From: Clostridiales bacterium | GTDB taxonomy: Bacteria; Bacillota; Clostridia; Lachnospirales; Lachnospiraceae | Direction: 5' to 3' | Length of the DNA stretch: 64,000 nt | Assembly (NCBI GenBank): GCA_023663185.1 | Contig: JAMPHY010000012.1 | Span: 33,264 to 97,263 of the forward strand | In this document: one piece after another, positions 1 through 8,690 of the stretch | Position numbering within the stretch: the stretch's first letter is position 1 | Layout of the letters: every line of letters starts with the position of its first letter | Notes under the pieces: model-generated | The model's database searches: none | Seen by the model: the letters and a program-made list of their open reading frames with translations, nothing else | Told to the model about the DNA's origin: nothing | Position numbers and translations under genes: made by a program

Positions 1-1
1 T

Positions 2-556
2 TACGTAACTTTATCCACAGAATTTGTTAAGGCTGAATCAATCGAAGAAGAGAAGGCAAGACTTGCAAAAGAAAAAGAAGCAAGAAAAGCGGCTCAGGAA
101 GCGGCAGCTAAGAAAGCAGCTCAAGATGAAGCAAAATCATCTTCATCGTCTTCATCATCGAGCAGCAGTTCTTCTCAGAGTCCGGTTACTTATGCGGTAT
201 CCGGCGGTAGCGAAGCAGGTCAGGCAGTTGCCAATTATGCGCTTCAGTTTGTCGGCAACCCTTATGTTTACGGCGGAAGCAGTCTGACAAACGGTACTGA
301 CTGTTCAGGATTTGTTATGAGCGTATACAAGAACTTCGGCGTAAGTCTGCCTCATTCTTCATCGGCAGACAGAAGCGTGGGGGCGGCAGTAGACGGATTG
401 GCAAATGCGCAGCCCGGCGATATTATATGTTATTCAGGACATGTGGCGCTTTATATAGGCAACGGACAGATTGTTCATGCCTCTACCAGCAAAACCGGTA
501 TAATAGTATCAAATGCTTCATATCGTTCCATTCTTTCTATAAGAAGAATTTTCTAA
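2..556 (+). CDS. NlpC/P60 family cell-wall peptidase, C-terminal part (5' end outside window)
   Basis: This is the 3' part of a secreted peptidoglycan hydrolase of the NlpC/P60 family, which cleaves stem-peptide bonds such as D-Glu-mDAP. The frame is open from the left edge, so the start and signal peptide lie outside. Visible first is an Ala/Lys/Glu-rich helical stretch, then a poly-serine linker, then the catalytic domain. The domain shows the nucleophile motif TDCSGFV, the His motif GHVALYIG, and a second His in IVHAS. The Ser-rich linker separating a coiled-coil-like N-terminal region from NlpC/P60 is typical of clostridial secreted hydrolases. It ends just before the hpf promoter. The family call is secure; the exact physiological role is not known. 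Confidence 0.9.
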   Translation, partial: YVTLSTEFVKAESIEEEKARLAKEKEARKAAQEAAAKKAAQDEAKSSSSSSSSSSSSSQSPVTYAVSGGSEAGQAVANYALQFVGNPYVYGGSSLTNGTDCSGFVMSVYKNFGVSLPHSSSADRSVGAAVDGLANAQPGDIICYSGHVALYIGNGQIVHASTSKTGIIVSNASYRSILSIRRIF

Positions 557-558
557 CA

Positions 559-588
559 TTGCAACATATAGGAAGAATATGGTATAAT
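559..588 (+). promoter_or_regulatory. sigma-A promoter of hpf
   Basis: A TTGCAA -35 box (559-564) and a perfect TATAAT -10 box (583-588) are separated by 18 bp. This lies right after the upstream stop codon and gives a 5' leader of about 160 nt before hpf. Confidence 0.6.
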
Positions 589-604
589 GTCCGTATAGCA
601 ATGA

Positions 605-723
605 GCAGTGCCAAAATTGTAAATGACAAATTGACTGCTTGCAGGCAAATTGGTCATTTTCAATTTTGATAGGGCGAATGCCCGCGAATGAGAAAAACCG
701 AAGGTTTTTCGAATATGCACTGC
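605..723 (+). ncRNA. Structured leader or small RNA element upstream of hpf
   Basis: The segment folds into a closed multi-branch structure. An outer 7-bp stem GCAGTGC (605-611) / GCACTGC (717-723) encloses three hairpins. The first is a long imperfect hairpin (about 612-668), with arms containing AAATGACAAATTG and CAAATTGGTCATTT. The second is GGGC-GAAT-GCCC (672-683). The third is GAAAAACC-GAA-GGTTTTTC (692-710). The element lies between the promoter and the hpf ribosome binding site, so it is probably transcribed as the leader. It could be a cis-regulatory RNA or a dispersed structured repeat. I do not recognise the family; the pairing is seen directly, the function is inference. Confidence 0.5.
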
Positions 724-754
724 GGATATGACAAAATGAAAGGAACGATTGACT

Positions 755-1282
755 ATGAAATTTGTGATTGTTGGAAAGAATATCGACGTAACAGAAGGGT
801 TAAGAACAGCAGTAGAAGATAAAATCGGTAAGCTGGAGAAGTATTTTTCGGAAGAGGCGGAAGTCCATGTTACATTGAGCGTGGAGAAAGACAGACAGAA
901 GATTGAAGTTACAATTCCTATGAAGGGCAACATTATTCGTTCGGAGCAGGTCAGCAGCGATATGTATGTTTCGATTGATTTGGTGGAAGAAATCATAGAA
1001 AGACAGTTGAAAAAATACAAGACTAAACTTACGGACAGGCAGCAGTCGGCAGGCTTCTTTAAGCAGGAATATATTGATAAAGATTTTATGGACGAAGAGG
1101 ACGTGCAGATTATCCGTACCAAGAAATTCGACATCAAGCCGATGTATCCAGAAGACGCATGTGTGCAGATGGAGCTGCTTGGACATAACTTTTTCGTATT
1201 CTGTAATGCGGAGACGAATCAGGTCAATGTGGTATATAAGAGAAAAGGAAATACTTATGGTCTGATTGAACCGGAAGAATAA
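755..1282 (+). CDS. hpf: Ribosome hibernation-promoting factor, long form
   Basis: Long-form HPF binds the 30S decoding centre in starved or stationary cells and drives 70S dimerisation into inactive 100S particles. The 175-residue product has the N-terminal S30AE/YfiA fold (residues 1 to about 100, with KFVIVGKNIDVTEGL and charged helices). It also has the C-terminal dimerisation domain (about 118-175, with IIRTKKFDIKPMYPEDACVQMELLGH and the NVVYKRKGNTYGLIEPE end). The length matches the long form. The ATG at 755 is preferred over an in-frame TTG six bases upstream because the AAAGGA site at 738-743 is well spaced for it. It is monocistronic, with its own promoter and terminator and an unusual structured leader. 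Confidence 0.95.
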   Translation: MKFVIVGKNIDVTEGLRTAVEDKIGKLEKYFSEEAEVHVTLSVEKDRQKIEVTIPMKGNIIRSEQVSSDMYVSIDLVEEIIERQLKKYKTKLTDRQQSAGFFKQEYIDKDFMDEEDVQIIRTKKFDIKPMYPEDACVQMELLGHNFFVFCNAETNQVNVVYKRKGNTYGLIEPEE

Positions 1283-1288
1283 ATAGTG

Positions 1289-1320
1289 AACCTGTGGGTT
1301 GACATAACCCGCAGGTTTTT
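1289..1320 (+). terminator. Rho-independent terminator after hpf
   Basis: A 12-bp stem, AACCTGTGGGTT (1289-1300) with AACCCGCAGGTT (1305-1316, one G-U pair), with a four-base loop, is followed by a T run. It sits immediately downstream of hpf. Confidence 0.9.
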
Positions 1321-1359
1321 TTCATATTATAAATGGTAAGAAAGGAATGAGTTTATAAT

Positions 1360-2442
1360 ATGAAAAAAATAAGATGGGGTATTAGTCTTGAATTGGTTTT
1401 GCTTGCGGCTACAATGTGCATGATTATTGTCAAAGACATACGTTTAAACAGCAATGAAAAAACGCTGTCTGTGCAGGAAGAGGCGGGCGAAGATAAAGAA
1501 GCAATAGAAGTATCGTCGGACGGAAGCTATATAAAATGGGTGGATTTTAATATCACCTGCGAGGCAATGAGTGAAGCCTATGAGCTTGACGTGGATACAT
1601 ATAATGATGAAATACATCTTAACTGGATAGAGCTGCTTGCGTATGTGGGAACATTAAACGGCGGTAAGTTTGATAAAAAAAGCGTCTCAAAAATACAAAA
1701 AACGGCTGAAAAACTTAAGTCCGGTGAGACAACGATAGAAGAGTTGACAAAAGATATGGAGTATTACGATTATTATAAAGAAGCATATGAAGCTGTACTT
1801 GGTGGAATGGTTGGAGAATTTTCCATAGAAGTGCCTAAGGGTGAAACAGGAGAAAAGGAGTGGAAAGAATACTATGGACTTAAGGCTTTTTCACCGATTG
1901 CCAAAGGCTTCGACTACAGCCACTATGACGATTTTGGCTCGTCCAGAAGTTATGGCTACGCCAGACAACATTTGGGGCATGACATGATGGGGCAGATAGG
2001 TACGCCGATTATTGCGATAGAATCAGGATATGTCGAAGCGCTTGGCTGGAATCAGTACGGCGGCTGGCGCATAGGTATACGCAGCTTCGATGGTAAACGC
2101 TACTATTATTATGCTCATTTGAGACAGAATTTTCCTTATAATAAGGAGCTAAAAGAGGGGAGCATAGTGACGGCGGGAGACGTTATCGGCTATATGGGGC
2201 ATACCGGATACAGCACTACGGAGAATGTGAATAATATAGAAGTAGTGCATTTGCATTGGGGATTAGAGCTTATTTTTGATGAATCGCAGAAAGAGAGCGA
2301 TAACGAAATCTGGATAGATTGCTATGAACTTACTAAGTTTCTTTATCGTAACCGCAGCGAGACGATGAAGGAGGCAGAGACGAAGGAGTGGAAAAGAATT
2401 TATAATATGAAAGATCCGGCAGTAGAAAAAGCGATAAAGTAA
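1360..2442 (+). CDS. Membrane-anchored M23 (LytM/peptidase) domain protein
   Basis: The 360-residue protein has an N-terminal hydrophobic segment (about residues 8-24), read as a signal anchor or signal peptide. A helical region (about 45-160) follows, then a lysostaphin-type M23 domain (about 185-320). The domain keeps the zinc ligands: HLGHDMMG supplies the first His and Asp, the AHL motif is present (YYYYAHLRQ), and HLHWGLEL supplies the HxH. M23 enzymes are endopeptidases that cut peptidoglycan cross-bridges, and degenerate ones activate other hydrolases; here the ligands look intact. An AAAGGA site precedes the ATG. It stands alone between the hpf terminator and the thl promoter. A sporulation or cell-division role is possible, but nothing in the context shows it. 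Confidence 0.85.
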   Translation: MKKIRWGISLELVLLAATMCMIIVKDIRLNSNEKTLSVQEEAGEDKEAIEVSSDGSYIKWVDFNITCEAMSEAYELDVDTYNDEIHLNWIELLAYVGTLNGGKFDKKSVSKIQKTAEKLKSGETTIEELTKDMEYYDYYKEAYEAVLGGMVGEFSIEVPKGETGEKEWKEYYGLKAFSPIAKGFDYSHYDDFGSSRSYGYARQHLGHDMMGQIGTPIIAIESGYVEALGWNQYGGWRIGIRSFDGKRYYYYAHLRQNFPYNKELKEGSIVTAGDVIGYMGHTGYSTTENVNNIEVVHLHWGLELIFDESQKESDNEIWIDCYELTKFLYRNRSETMKEAETKEWKRIYNMKDPAVEKAIK

Positions 2443-2447
2443 AGTCA

Positions 2448-2476
2448 TTGCAAAAATCAAACCTCTATGCTACAAT
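2448..2476 (+). promoter_or_regulatory. sigma-A promoter of the butyryl-CoA operon
   Basis: TTGCAA (2448-2453) and TACAAT (2471-2476) are separated by exactly 17 bp. The leader from here to thl is about 115 nt. Confidence 0.65.
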
Positions 2477-2504
2477 AGGAACGATGGACAATGGTGGAAT
2501 ATAG

Positions 2505-2531
2505 GTAACTGTGAAGGGACTGAACGGTTAC
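2505..2531 (+). other. Hairpin in thl leader
   Basis: GTAACTGT (2505-2512) pairs with ACGGTTAC (2524-2531), one pair being G-U, around an 11-base purine-rich loop. There is no T run, so it is not a simple terminator. It may stabilise the mRNA or be a small dispersed repeat. Confidence 0.45.
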
Positions 2532-2597
2532 GAATATAGTAGTCATTGCAGATACTAAACAATAGTTTTATTATTACACTAAATGGAGGAGAAGGAT

Positions 2598-3782
2598 ATG
2601 TCTAAAAAAGTAGTTTTGGCAGGCGCATGTCGTACTGCAATCGGAACAATGGGCGGTGCACTCAGTACAACTCCGGCACCAGTTCTTGGCTCTATTGTTA
2701 TTAAGGAAGCATTAAGCAGGGCGGGCGTTCCCGCAGAAGCAGTAGACCATGTATATATGGGGTGTGTTATTCAGGCAGGTTTAGGACAGAACGTGGCGCG
2801 TCAGGCGTCTATTAAAGCAGGCTTACCGGTTACTACTCCGGCTGTTACTGTAAACGTTGTATGCGGTTCCGGACTTAACTGTGTCAACATGGCGGCACAG
2901 ATGATTATTGCAGGAGATGCAGACATAGTGGTTGCAGGCGGTATGGAAAATATGTCTATGGCTCCTTATGCAGTTATGCAGGGACGTTACGGCTATAGAA
3001 TGAATGATGGGAAGCTTGTTGATACCATGGTAAATGATGCATTGTGGGACGCTTTTAACAATTATCATATGGGAATTACTGCTGAAAATGTGGCTGAGAA
3101 ATATGGACTCACAAGAGAGCAGTTAGACGAATTTGCAGCATGGTCACAGCAGAAATGCGAGAAGGCTCAGGCGGAAGGCAAATTCAAAGACGAAATTGTG
3201 CCGGTAGAAGTAAAGAAGAAAAAAGAAACCGTTATCGTGGATACAGACGAAGGTCCTCGCGCAGGCGTGACAGTGGAGAGTATTTCCAAACTCCGCCCCG
3301 CATTTAAAGCAGAGGGTGGTATTGTTACTGCGGCTAATGCTTCCGGTATTAACGACGGAGCAGCGGCAATCGTGGTTATGAGCGAAGAAAAAGCTAAGGA
3401 ATTAGGCGTTAAACCTATGGCGACATTCGTAGCAGGCGCACTCGGCGGCGTAGATCCTTCCATCATGGGCGTAGGACCTGTTCCGGCGACCAAAAAGGCA
3501 ATGGCTAAGGCTGGCATGAAGATTGACGACTTTGATTTGATTGAGGCTAATGAAGCGTTTGCAGCACAGTCGCTTGCGGTTCAGAAGGATTTAGGCTTCA
3601 GCAACGACGTACTGAATGTAAACGGCGGTGCAATCGCACTCGGACACCCGGTAGGAGCATCAGGCTGCCGTATCCTTGTCACCCTGCTTCATGAGATGGA
3701 GAAGCGCGACGCGAAGAAAGGTCTGGCAACCTTATGTATCGGCGGCGGTATGGGCTGCGCTACAATCGTAGAAAGAGATTAA
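2598..3782 (+). CDS. thl: Acetyl-CoA C-acetyltransferase (thiolase)
   Basis: This enzyme condenses two acetyl-CoA into acetoacetyl-CoA, the entry step of butyrate formation in the cytosol. The 394-residue product matches biosynthetic thiolases. It has the acyl-enzyme cysteine in [11 protein letters not shown] (Cys about 89), NEAFAAQ, the catalytic His in [14 protein letters not shown], and the second active Cys in CIGGGMGCA. The ATG at 2598 follows GGAGGA at 2585-2590; an in-frame ATG at 2583 overlaps that site and is unlikely. It is the first gene of a six-gene operon whose products together convert acetyl-CoA to butyryl-CoA. Confidence 0.96.
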   Translation: MSKKVVLAGACRTAIGTMGGALSTTPAPVLGSIVIKEALSRAGVPAEAVDHVYMGCVIQAGLGQNVARQASIKAGLPVTTPAVTVNVVCGSGLNCVNMAAQMIIAGDADIVVAGGMENMSMAPYAVMQGRYGYRMNDGKLVDTMVNDALWDAFNNYHMGITAENVAEKYGLTREQLDEFAAWSQQKCEKAQAEGKFKDEIVPVEVKKKKETVIVDTDEGPRAGVTVESISKLRPAFKAEGGIVTAANASGINDGAAAIVVMSEEKAKELGVKPMATFVAGALGGVDPSIMGVGPVPATKKAMAKAGMKIDDFDLIEANEAFAAQSLAVQKDLGFSNDVLNVNGGAIALGHPVGASGCRILVTLLHEMEKRDAKKGLATLCIGGGMGCATIVERD

Positions 3783-3808
3783 GTTGAAAAATCAGAGATT
3801 TTCCAACT
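3782..3808 (+). other. Intergenic hairpin between thl and crt
   Basis: A 12-bp stem with one mismatch (3782-3793 with 3797-3808) closes a three-base AGA loop and begins in the thl stop codon. No T run follows, so read-through is expected. It may be an mRNA stabiliser or processing site that tunes thl relative to the downstream genes. Confidence 0.55.
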
Positions 3809-3840
3809 CGTTATTGATAATTATAGAAGGAGATAATCAC

Positions 3841-4626
3841 ATGGAATTTGTATTATATGAAGTAAAAGGACAGGTGGGCGTTATCACCATCAGCCGTGAA
3901 AAAGCGCTGAATGCTTTAAATTCCACTGTTCTTGAAGAATTGGACAAGACATTAGATTCAGTTGATTTGGATAATGTCAGATGTCTGATTTTAACAGGAG
4001 CAGGCGAGAAGTCATTTGTAGCAGGCGCGGATATCGGAGAAATGAGCACGCTGACTAAGGCTGAGGGAGAAGCGTTTGGCAAGAAGGGAAATGATGTATT
4101 CCGTAAATTAGAAACTTTTCCTATTCCGGTTATCGCTGCGGTAAACGGCTTTGCGCTTGGCGGCGGCTGCGAGATTTCCATGAGCTGTGATATCAGAATT
4201 TGTTCAGAGAACGCAGTATTCGGACAGCCTGAGGTAGGTCTTGGCATTACCCCCGGCTTCGGCGGCACGCAGAGATTGGCAAGGCTGGTTGGACCGGGCA
4301 TGGCAAAACAGATGATTTATACGGCAAGAAATATTAAGGCTGACGAGGCGTTAAGGATAGGTCTTGTAAATGCAGTATATCCTCAGGAAGAGCTGATGGC
4401 GGCGGCAGAGAAAATGGCGTCCGGCATTGCTAAGAATGCGCCGATTGCCGTTCGTAACTGCAAGAAGGCAATTAACGATGGTCTTGAGGTTGATATGGAT
4501 AAGGCGATTGTCGTTGAAGAGAAGCTTTTTGGCGACTGCTTCGAGACGCAAGACCAGAAATACGGCATGGCGTTCTTTTTAGACAAGAATAAAGAAAAAG
4601 TAAAAGAGCCTTTCAAGAACTGTTAA
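3841..4626 (+). CDS. crt: 3-hydroxybutyryl-CoA dehydratase (crotonase)
   Basis: Crotonase dehydrates 3-hydroxybutyryl-CoA to crotonyl-CoA. The 261-residue product has the enoyl-CoA hydratase fold. The oxyanion-hole segment is GAGEKSFVAGADIGEM. The second conserved block, NGFALGGGCEISMSCDIRI, is followed by GQPEVGLGITPGFGGTQRL with the catalytic Glu. The start at 3841 follows GAAGGAGAT; in-frame sequence upstream of it lacks family similarity and contains the thl-crt hairpin. It lies between thl and hbd in the operon. Confidence 0.96.
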   Translation: MEFVLYEVKGQVGVITISREKALNALNSTVLEELDKTLDSVDLDNVRCLILTGAGEKSFVAGADIGEMSTLTKAEGEAFGKKGNDVFRKLETFPIPVIAAVNGFALGGGCEISMSCDIRICSENAVFGQPEVGLGITPGFGGTQRLARLVGPGMAKQMIYTARNIKADEALRIGLVNAVYPQEELMAAAEKMASGIAKNAPIAVRNCKKAINDGLEVDMDKAIVVEEKLFGDCFETQDQKYGMAFFLDKNKEKVKEPFKNC

Positions 4627-4664
4627 GGCACAACATATAAATATAAAATTTAGGAGGTTTTACG

Positions 4665-5504
4665 ATGAAAGTAGGTATTATCGGCGCCGGCACAATGGGT
4701 TCAGGTATTGCTCAGGCTTTTGCCCAGACGGAAGGGTATGAAGTGTTCTTATGTGATATCAATGAAGAATTCGCTGCAAACGGTAAAAACAAAATTGCAA
4801 AAGGATTTGAGAAGCGTATTGCAAAAGGAAAAATGGCACAGGAAGACGCAGACAAGGTTCTTGCCAAGATAACAACAGGCGTAAAGACTATCTGTACAGA
4901 TTGTGACCTGATTGTAGAAGCGGCTTTGGAAGTAATGGATATTAAGAAACAGACCTTCAAAGAGCTTCAAGATATATGTAAGGCTGATTGTATTTTTGCA
5001 ACCAACACATCATCTCTTTCCATTACGGAAATCGGCGCAGGAATTGACAGACCTGTCATTGGTATGCACTTCTTCAATCCTGCTCCGGTTATGAAGCTGG
5101 TTGAGATTATCCGCGGTGAGAACACCACAGACGAGGTATTTAATAAAGTTAAAGCGATTGCAGAAGAAATCGGCAAGACTCCTGTTGAAGTAAATGAGGC
5201 AGCAGGCTTCGTTGTCAACAGAATACTTATCCCGATGATTAACGAAGGTATATGCGTACTGGAAGCAGGCGTTGCAAGCGTTGAAGACATTGACGCGGCA
5301 ATGAGACTCGGCGCTAATCACCCGATGGGACCGTTGCAGCTTGGCGACTATGTAGGTCTGGATATCGTGCTGGCGATTATGGAGGTCATCTATGCAGAGA
5401 CAGGCGATTCCAAATACCGTCCTGCTCCGCTTCTTAGAAAGATGGTACGCGCGGGCAAGTTAGGCTGCAAGACCGGAAAAGGATTTTACGACTATAGTAA
5501 ATAA
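4665..5504 (+). CDS. hbd: 3-hydroxybutyryl-CoA dehydrogenase
   Basis: Hbd reduces acetoacetyl-CoA to 3-hydroxybutyryl-CoA with NAD(P)H. The 279-residue protein begins with the Rossmann motif [19 protein letters not shown]. It carries the catalytic His region [16 protein letters not shown]. It continues with [17 protein letters not shown] and the C-terminal helical domain with [13 protein letters not shown]. Length and motifs match clostridial Hbd. A strong AGGAGGT site precedes the ATG. The gene order thl-crt-hbd-bcd-etfBA is the arrangement known from several Lachnospiraceae butyrate producers. Confidence 0.96.
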   Translation: MKVGIIGAGTMGSGIAQAFAQTEGYEVFLCDINEEFAANGKNKIAKGFEKRIAKGKMAQEDADKVLAKITTGVKTICTDCDLIVEAALEVMDIKKQTFKELQDICKADCIFATNTSSLSITEIGAGIDRPVIGMHFFNPAPVMKLVEIIRGENTTDEVFNKVKAIAEEIGKTPVEVNEAAGFVVNRILIPMINEGICVLEAGVASVEDIDAAMRLGANHPMGPLQLGDYVGLDIVLAIMEVIYAETGDSKYRPAPLLRKMVRAGKLGCKTGKGFYDYSK

Positions 5505-5524
5505 TAATGGAGGAATAGAAAATC

Positions 5525-6691
5525 ATGGATTTTACTTTAAGCAAAGAGCATGAAATGGCGAGAACTCTTTTTAAAGACTTCGCTGAAAATGAAGCAAAAC
5601 CTCTCGCACAGGAGATTGATGAAAACCATCGTTTCCCAAGAGAGACTGTTGACAAGATGGCAAAATTAGGCTTTCTCGGAATCCCGATTCCGAAGGAGTA
5701 CGGCGGACAGGGCTGCGATCCTTTAACATATGTAATGTGTGTTGAGGAGCTTTCTAAAGTCTGCGGTACGACAGGCGTTATCGTATCTGCGCACACTTCG
5801 CTTTGCTGCGATCCGATTCAGACATACGGAACGGAAGAGCAGAAGCAGAAATATTTGATTCCGCTTGCTAAAGGTGAGAAGTTGGGCGCATTCGGACTTA
5901 CAGAGCCGGGAGCAGGCACTGACGCGCAGGGACAGCAGACTAAGGCTGTGCTTGACGGCGACGAGTGGGTATTAAACGGCTCTAAATGTTTCATTACCAA
6001 TGGTAAGGAAGCTGACGTATACATTATAATCGCTATTACAGGAACCGTTGAGAAGCGCGGCAAAACAAGTAAGGAAATATCTGCGTTTATCGTAGAGAAG
6101 GGAACGCCCGGCTTTACTTTCGGAACTAAAGAAAACAAGATGGGTATCTGCGGTTCTTCTACTTATGAATTGATTTTCACAGACTGCCGTATCCCGAAGG
6201 ACAACTTATTAGGACAGAAGGGAAAAGGCTTCAACATAGCAATGCACACGCTTGACGGCGGACGTATCGGTATCGCTGCACAGGCATTAGGTCTTGCTGA
6301 GGGCGCTCTTGAGACGACTATTTCATATGTGCAGGAGAGAAAGCAGTTCGGCAGGTCTATCAGCGCATTCCAGAATACACAGTTCCAGCTTGCAGATATG
6401 GCTACTAAGGTTGAGGCTGCTAAGATGCTTGTGTATAAGGCGGCAATGAAGAAGGGTGAATACGCAAAGAATCCTAAGCTTTCATATTCTGTAGAAGCAG
6501 CTATGGCTAAACTCTATGCGGCGGAGGTCGCTATGGAGGTAACTACCAAAGCTGTTCAGTTACACGGCGGTTACGGCTATATCAAGGAATATGATGTAGA
6601 GCGTATGATGCGTGACGCAAAGATTACGGAAATTTATGAAGGAACCAGCGAAGTTCAGCGTATGGTTATTTCATCTAATCTTTTGAAATAA
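5525..6691 (+). CDS. bcd: Butyryl-CoA dehydrogenase
   Basis: Bcd is an FAD-dependent acyl-CoA dehydrogenase that reduces crotonyl-CoA to butyryl-CoA. In anaerobes it works with EtfAB, which couples this to ferredoxin reduction by flavin-based electron bifurcation. The 388-residue product has the N-terminal helical domain, FGLTEPGAGTDAQGQQT, the C-terminal block QLHGGYGYIKEYDVERMMRDAKI, and the catalytic-base Glu in IYEGTSEVQRM. The ATG follows GGAGGAATAG. The gap to hbd is only 20 bases. The bifurcating mechanism is inferred from the family and from the adjacent etfBA. Confidence 0.96.
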   Translation: MDFTLSKEHEMARTLFKDFAENEAKPLAQEIDENHRFPRETVDKMAKLGFLGIPIPKEYGGQGCDPLTYVMCVEELSKVCGTTGVIVSAHTSLCCDPIQTYGTEEQKQKYLIPLAKGEKLGAFGLTEPGAGTDAQGQQTKAVLDGDEWVLNGSKCFITNGKEADVYIIIAITGTVEKRGKTSKEISAFIVEKGTPGFTFGTKENKMGICGSSTYELIFTDCRIPKDNLLGQKGKGFNIAMHTLDGGRIGIAAQALGLAEGALETTISYVQERKQFGRSISAFQNTQFQLADMATKVEAAKMLVYKAAMKKGEYAKNPKLSYSVEAAMAKLYAAEVAMEVTTKAVQLHGGYGYIKEYDVERMMRDAKITEIYEGTSEVQRMVISSNLLK

Positions 6692-6716
6692 ATAATATGT
6701 AAAGGAGATAAAATCG

Positions 6717-7499
6717 ATGAAAATCGTTGTATGTATTAAGCAGGTACCCGATACAAAGGGCGGCGTAAAGTTCAACCCGGACGGTACATTAGACAGAGGC
6801 GCTATGCTTGCAATCATGAATCCCGATGATAAAGCCGGCTTAGAAGCGGCGCTTAGATTAAAAGACGAATATGGCGCAGAAGTTACGGTTGTAACAATGG
6901 GACTTCCCAAAGCGGAGGAAGTGCTGCGCGAGGCTATGGCAATGGGCGCAGATAAAGGTATTCTGGTAACTGATAGAGTTCTGGGTGGTGCAGATACATG
7001 GGCTACTTCCACTACGATTGCGGGAGCAATCAGAAACCTTGAATATGATTTGATTATCACGGGACGTCAGGCTATTGATGGAGATACCGCACAGGTAGGT
7101 CCGCAGATTTCAGAGCATCTTGACATTCCTGTCATTTCTTATGCACAGAACATTAAGATTGAGGGCGACAGCGTTGTTGTTGAGCGTCAGTATGAAGACA
7201 GATATCATGTCGTAAAGGCAAAGATGCCTTGTCTTATAACGGCGCTTTCCGAATTAAACGAGCCCCGCTATATGACTCCAGGCGGAATCTTTGATGCGTA
7301 TGCACAAGAGATTACCGTATGGGGCAGAGCGGACTTAAAAGATGTAGAAGATTGCAACTTAGGATTAAACGGTTCCCCGACCAAGATTGCTAAGGCGTCC
7401 GATAAAGTAAGAAAAGGCGCAGGCGAGAAGGTTACTCTTGATACGGAAGAGTCGGTTAGCTATATTGTCGGCAAATTAAAAGAGAAACATGTAATCTAA
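6717..7499 (+). CDS. etfB: Electron transfer flavoprotein, beta subunit
   Basis: EtfB forms a heterodimer with EtfA and passes electrons from NADH to Bcd and ferredoxin. The 260-residue protein starts KIVVCIKQVPDTKGGVKF, typical of EtfB. It has the nucleotide-binding region around LIITGRQAIDGDTAQVGPQISEHL and the conserved block PCLITALSELNEPRYM. It follows bcd by 25 bases with an AAAGGAGAT site. Its position beside bcd and the fermentative context favour a bifurcating ETF. Confidence 0.95.
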   Translation: MKIVVCIKQVPDTKGGVKFNPDGTLDRGAMLAIMNPDDKAGLEAALRLKDEYGAEVTVVTMGLPKAEEVLREAMAMGADKGILVTDRVLGGADTWATSTTIAGAIRNLEYDLIITGRQAIDGDTAQVGPQISEHLDIPVISYAQNIKIEGDSVVVERQYEDRYHVVKAKMPCLITALSELNEPRYMTPGGIFDAYAQEITVWGRADLKDVEDCNLGLNGSPTKIAKASDKVRKGAGEKVTLDTEESVSYIVGKLKEKHVI

Positions 7500-7525
7500 G
7501 GTGAAAGGGAAGAGAGGTGAGTGTG

Positions 7526-8569
7526 ATGAATTTAGAAGAATACAAGGGAGTATATGTCTTTGCGCAGCAGGTAGACAATGAAGTAAGCAGTATCGCATTT
7601 GAGCTGCTTGGTAAAGCCAAAGACCTCGCAAAAGATTTGAATACAGATGTAACGGCAGTACTTATAGGTTCAGAAGTTGGAAGCCTTGCAGATAAGCTTG
7701 CAGAGTACGGCGCAGATAAAGTTATAGTTGTAGATGATCCGGAATTAAAGGTATATAGGACAGAACCTTATACACACGCTCTGGCGTCTGTAATTAATAA
7801 ATATAAACCGGAAATTATGCTGGTTGGCGCAACCGCAATCGGAAGGGATTTAGGACCGAGAGTTTCCGCAAGAGTCGGCACAGGCCTGACAGCAGACTGT
7901 ACAGTTCTGGAAATCGGTGATTTTCCGCTTCAGGCTATTCCGGGACAGGAGCAGAAGCACAATCAGTTATTGATGACTCGTCCTGCATTCGGCGGAAATA
8001 CAATAGCTACAATCGCATGTCCTAATAACCGTCCTCAGATGGCTACGGTGCGTGCAGGCGTTATGCAGAAAATTGCGCCTGTTAAGGGAGCAAAAGCTGT
8101 AGTAGAGCAGTTCAATCCGGGCTTTACGCCTGATAATAAATATGTTGAAATTCTCGACGTAGTAAAGGCAGTTACCGATACCGTAGATATTATGGACGCT
8201 AAGATTCTTGTATCAGGCGGACGTGGCGTAGGAAGCCCTGAGAACTTCAAGATTCTTGAGGACTTGGCGGAAGTGCTCGGCGGTACGGTAAGCTGTTCTC
8301 GTGCGGTAGTTGATTCAGGCTGGAAGCCGAAAGATTTACAGGTTGGACAGACAGGTAAAACAGTACGTCCGAATGTATATTTTGCAATCGGTATCTCAGG
8401 AGCAATCCAGCACGTTGCAGGTATGGAAGAATCTGACATTATTGTCGCTATTAATAAAGATGCAGATGCGCCTATCTTTGATGTGGCTGACTACGGTATC
8501 GTAGGAGATTTGAATAAGATTGTTCCTAAGCTGACAGAAAGCATTAAGGCGGAGCTTGCGGCAAAATAA
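7526..8569 (+). CDS. etfA: Electron transfer flavoprotein, alpha subunit
   Basis: EtfA partners EtfB and holds the mobile FAD in its C-terminal domain. The 347-residue protein has an N-terminal ETF domain (VYVFAQQVDNEVSSIAFELLGKA). The FAD signature region contains LVSGGRGVGSPENF, VGQTGKTVRPNVYFAIGISGAIQH and INKDADAPIFDVADYGIVGD. The ATG at 7526 is best spaced from the GAGAGGTGA site; two in-frame GTG codons lie just upstream. It is the last gene of the butyryl-CoA operon. No butyryl-CoA:acetate CoA-transferase or kinase is encoded here, so the final step must lie elsewhere. Confidence 0.95.
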   Translation: MNLEEYKGVYVFAQQVDNEVSSIAFELLGKAKDLAKDLNTDVTAVLIGSEVGSLADKLAEYGADKVIVVDDPELKVYRTEPYTHALASVINKYKPEIMLVGATAIGRDLGPRVSARVGTGLTADCTVLEIGDFPLQAIPGQEQKHNQLLMTRPAFGGNTIATIACPNNRPQMATVRAGVMQKIAPVKGAKAVVEQFNPGFTPDNKYVEILDVVKAVTDTVDIMDAKILVSGGRGVGSPENFKILEDLAEVLGGTVSCSRAVVDSGWKPKDLQVGQTGKTVRPNVYFAIGISGAIQHVAGMEESDIIVAINKDADAPIFDVADYGIVGDLNKIVPKLTESIKAELAAK

Positions 8570-8613
8570 TTATTAAGTTAAGGATTGGATAAAGTAGTAA
8601 TAAAGCAAGGATA

Positions 8614-8663
8614 AAGGAGTTGCAGCATTAGCGAGTAAAATCGTGAAGCGGCAGCTCCTTTTT
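8614..8663 (+). terminator. Rho-independent terminator of the butyryl-CoA operon
   Basis: AAGGAGTTGC (8614-8623) pairs with GCAGCTCCTT (8651-8660), and a TTTTTG run overlaps the stem end. The 27-base loop is long for a terminator. Confidence 0.7.
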
Positions 8664-8690
8664 GTTTATGGTTTGTATATGACTGGACGC

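Noticed and set aside
553-1137. Minus-strand open frame of 194 codons over hpf
   Set aside because: It overlaps a clear hpf gene completely, has no ribosome site and a composition rich in Ser/Cys/Phe, so it is a shadow.
1289-1320. Hairpin after hpf as a member of the long palindrome family
   Set aside because: It is short, ends in a T run and lacks the GGCACGCT insert, so it is an ordinary terminator.
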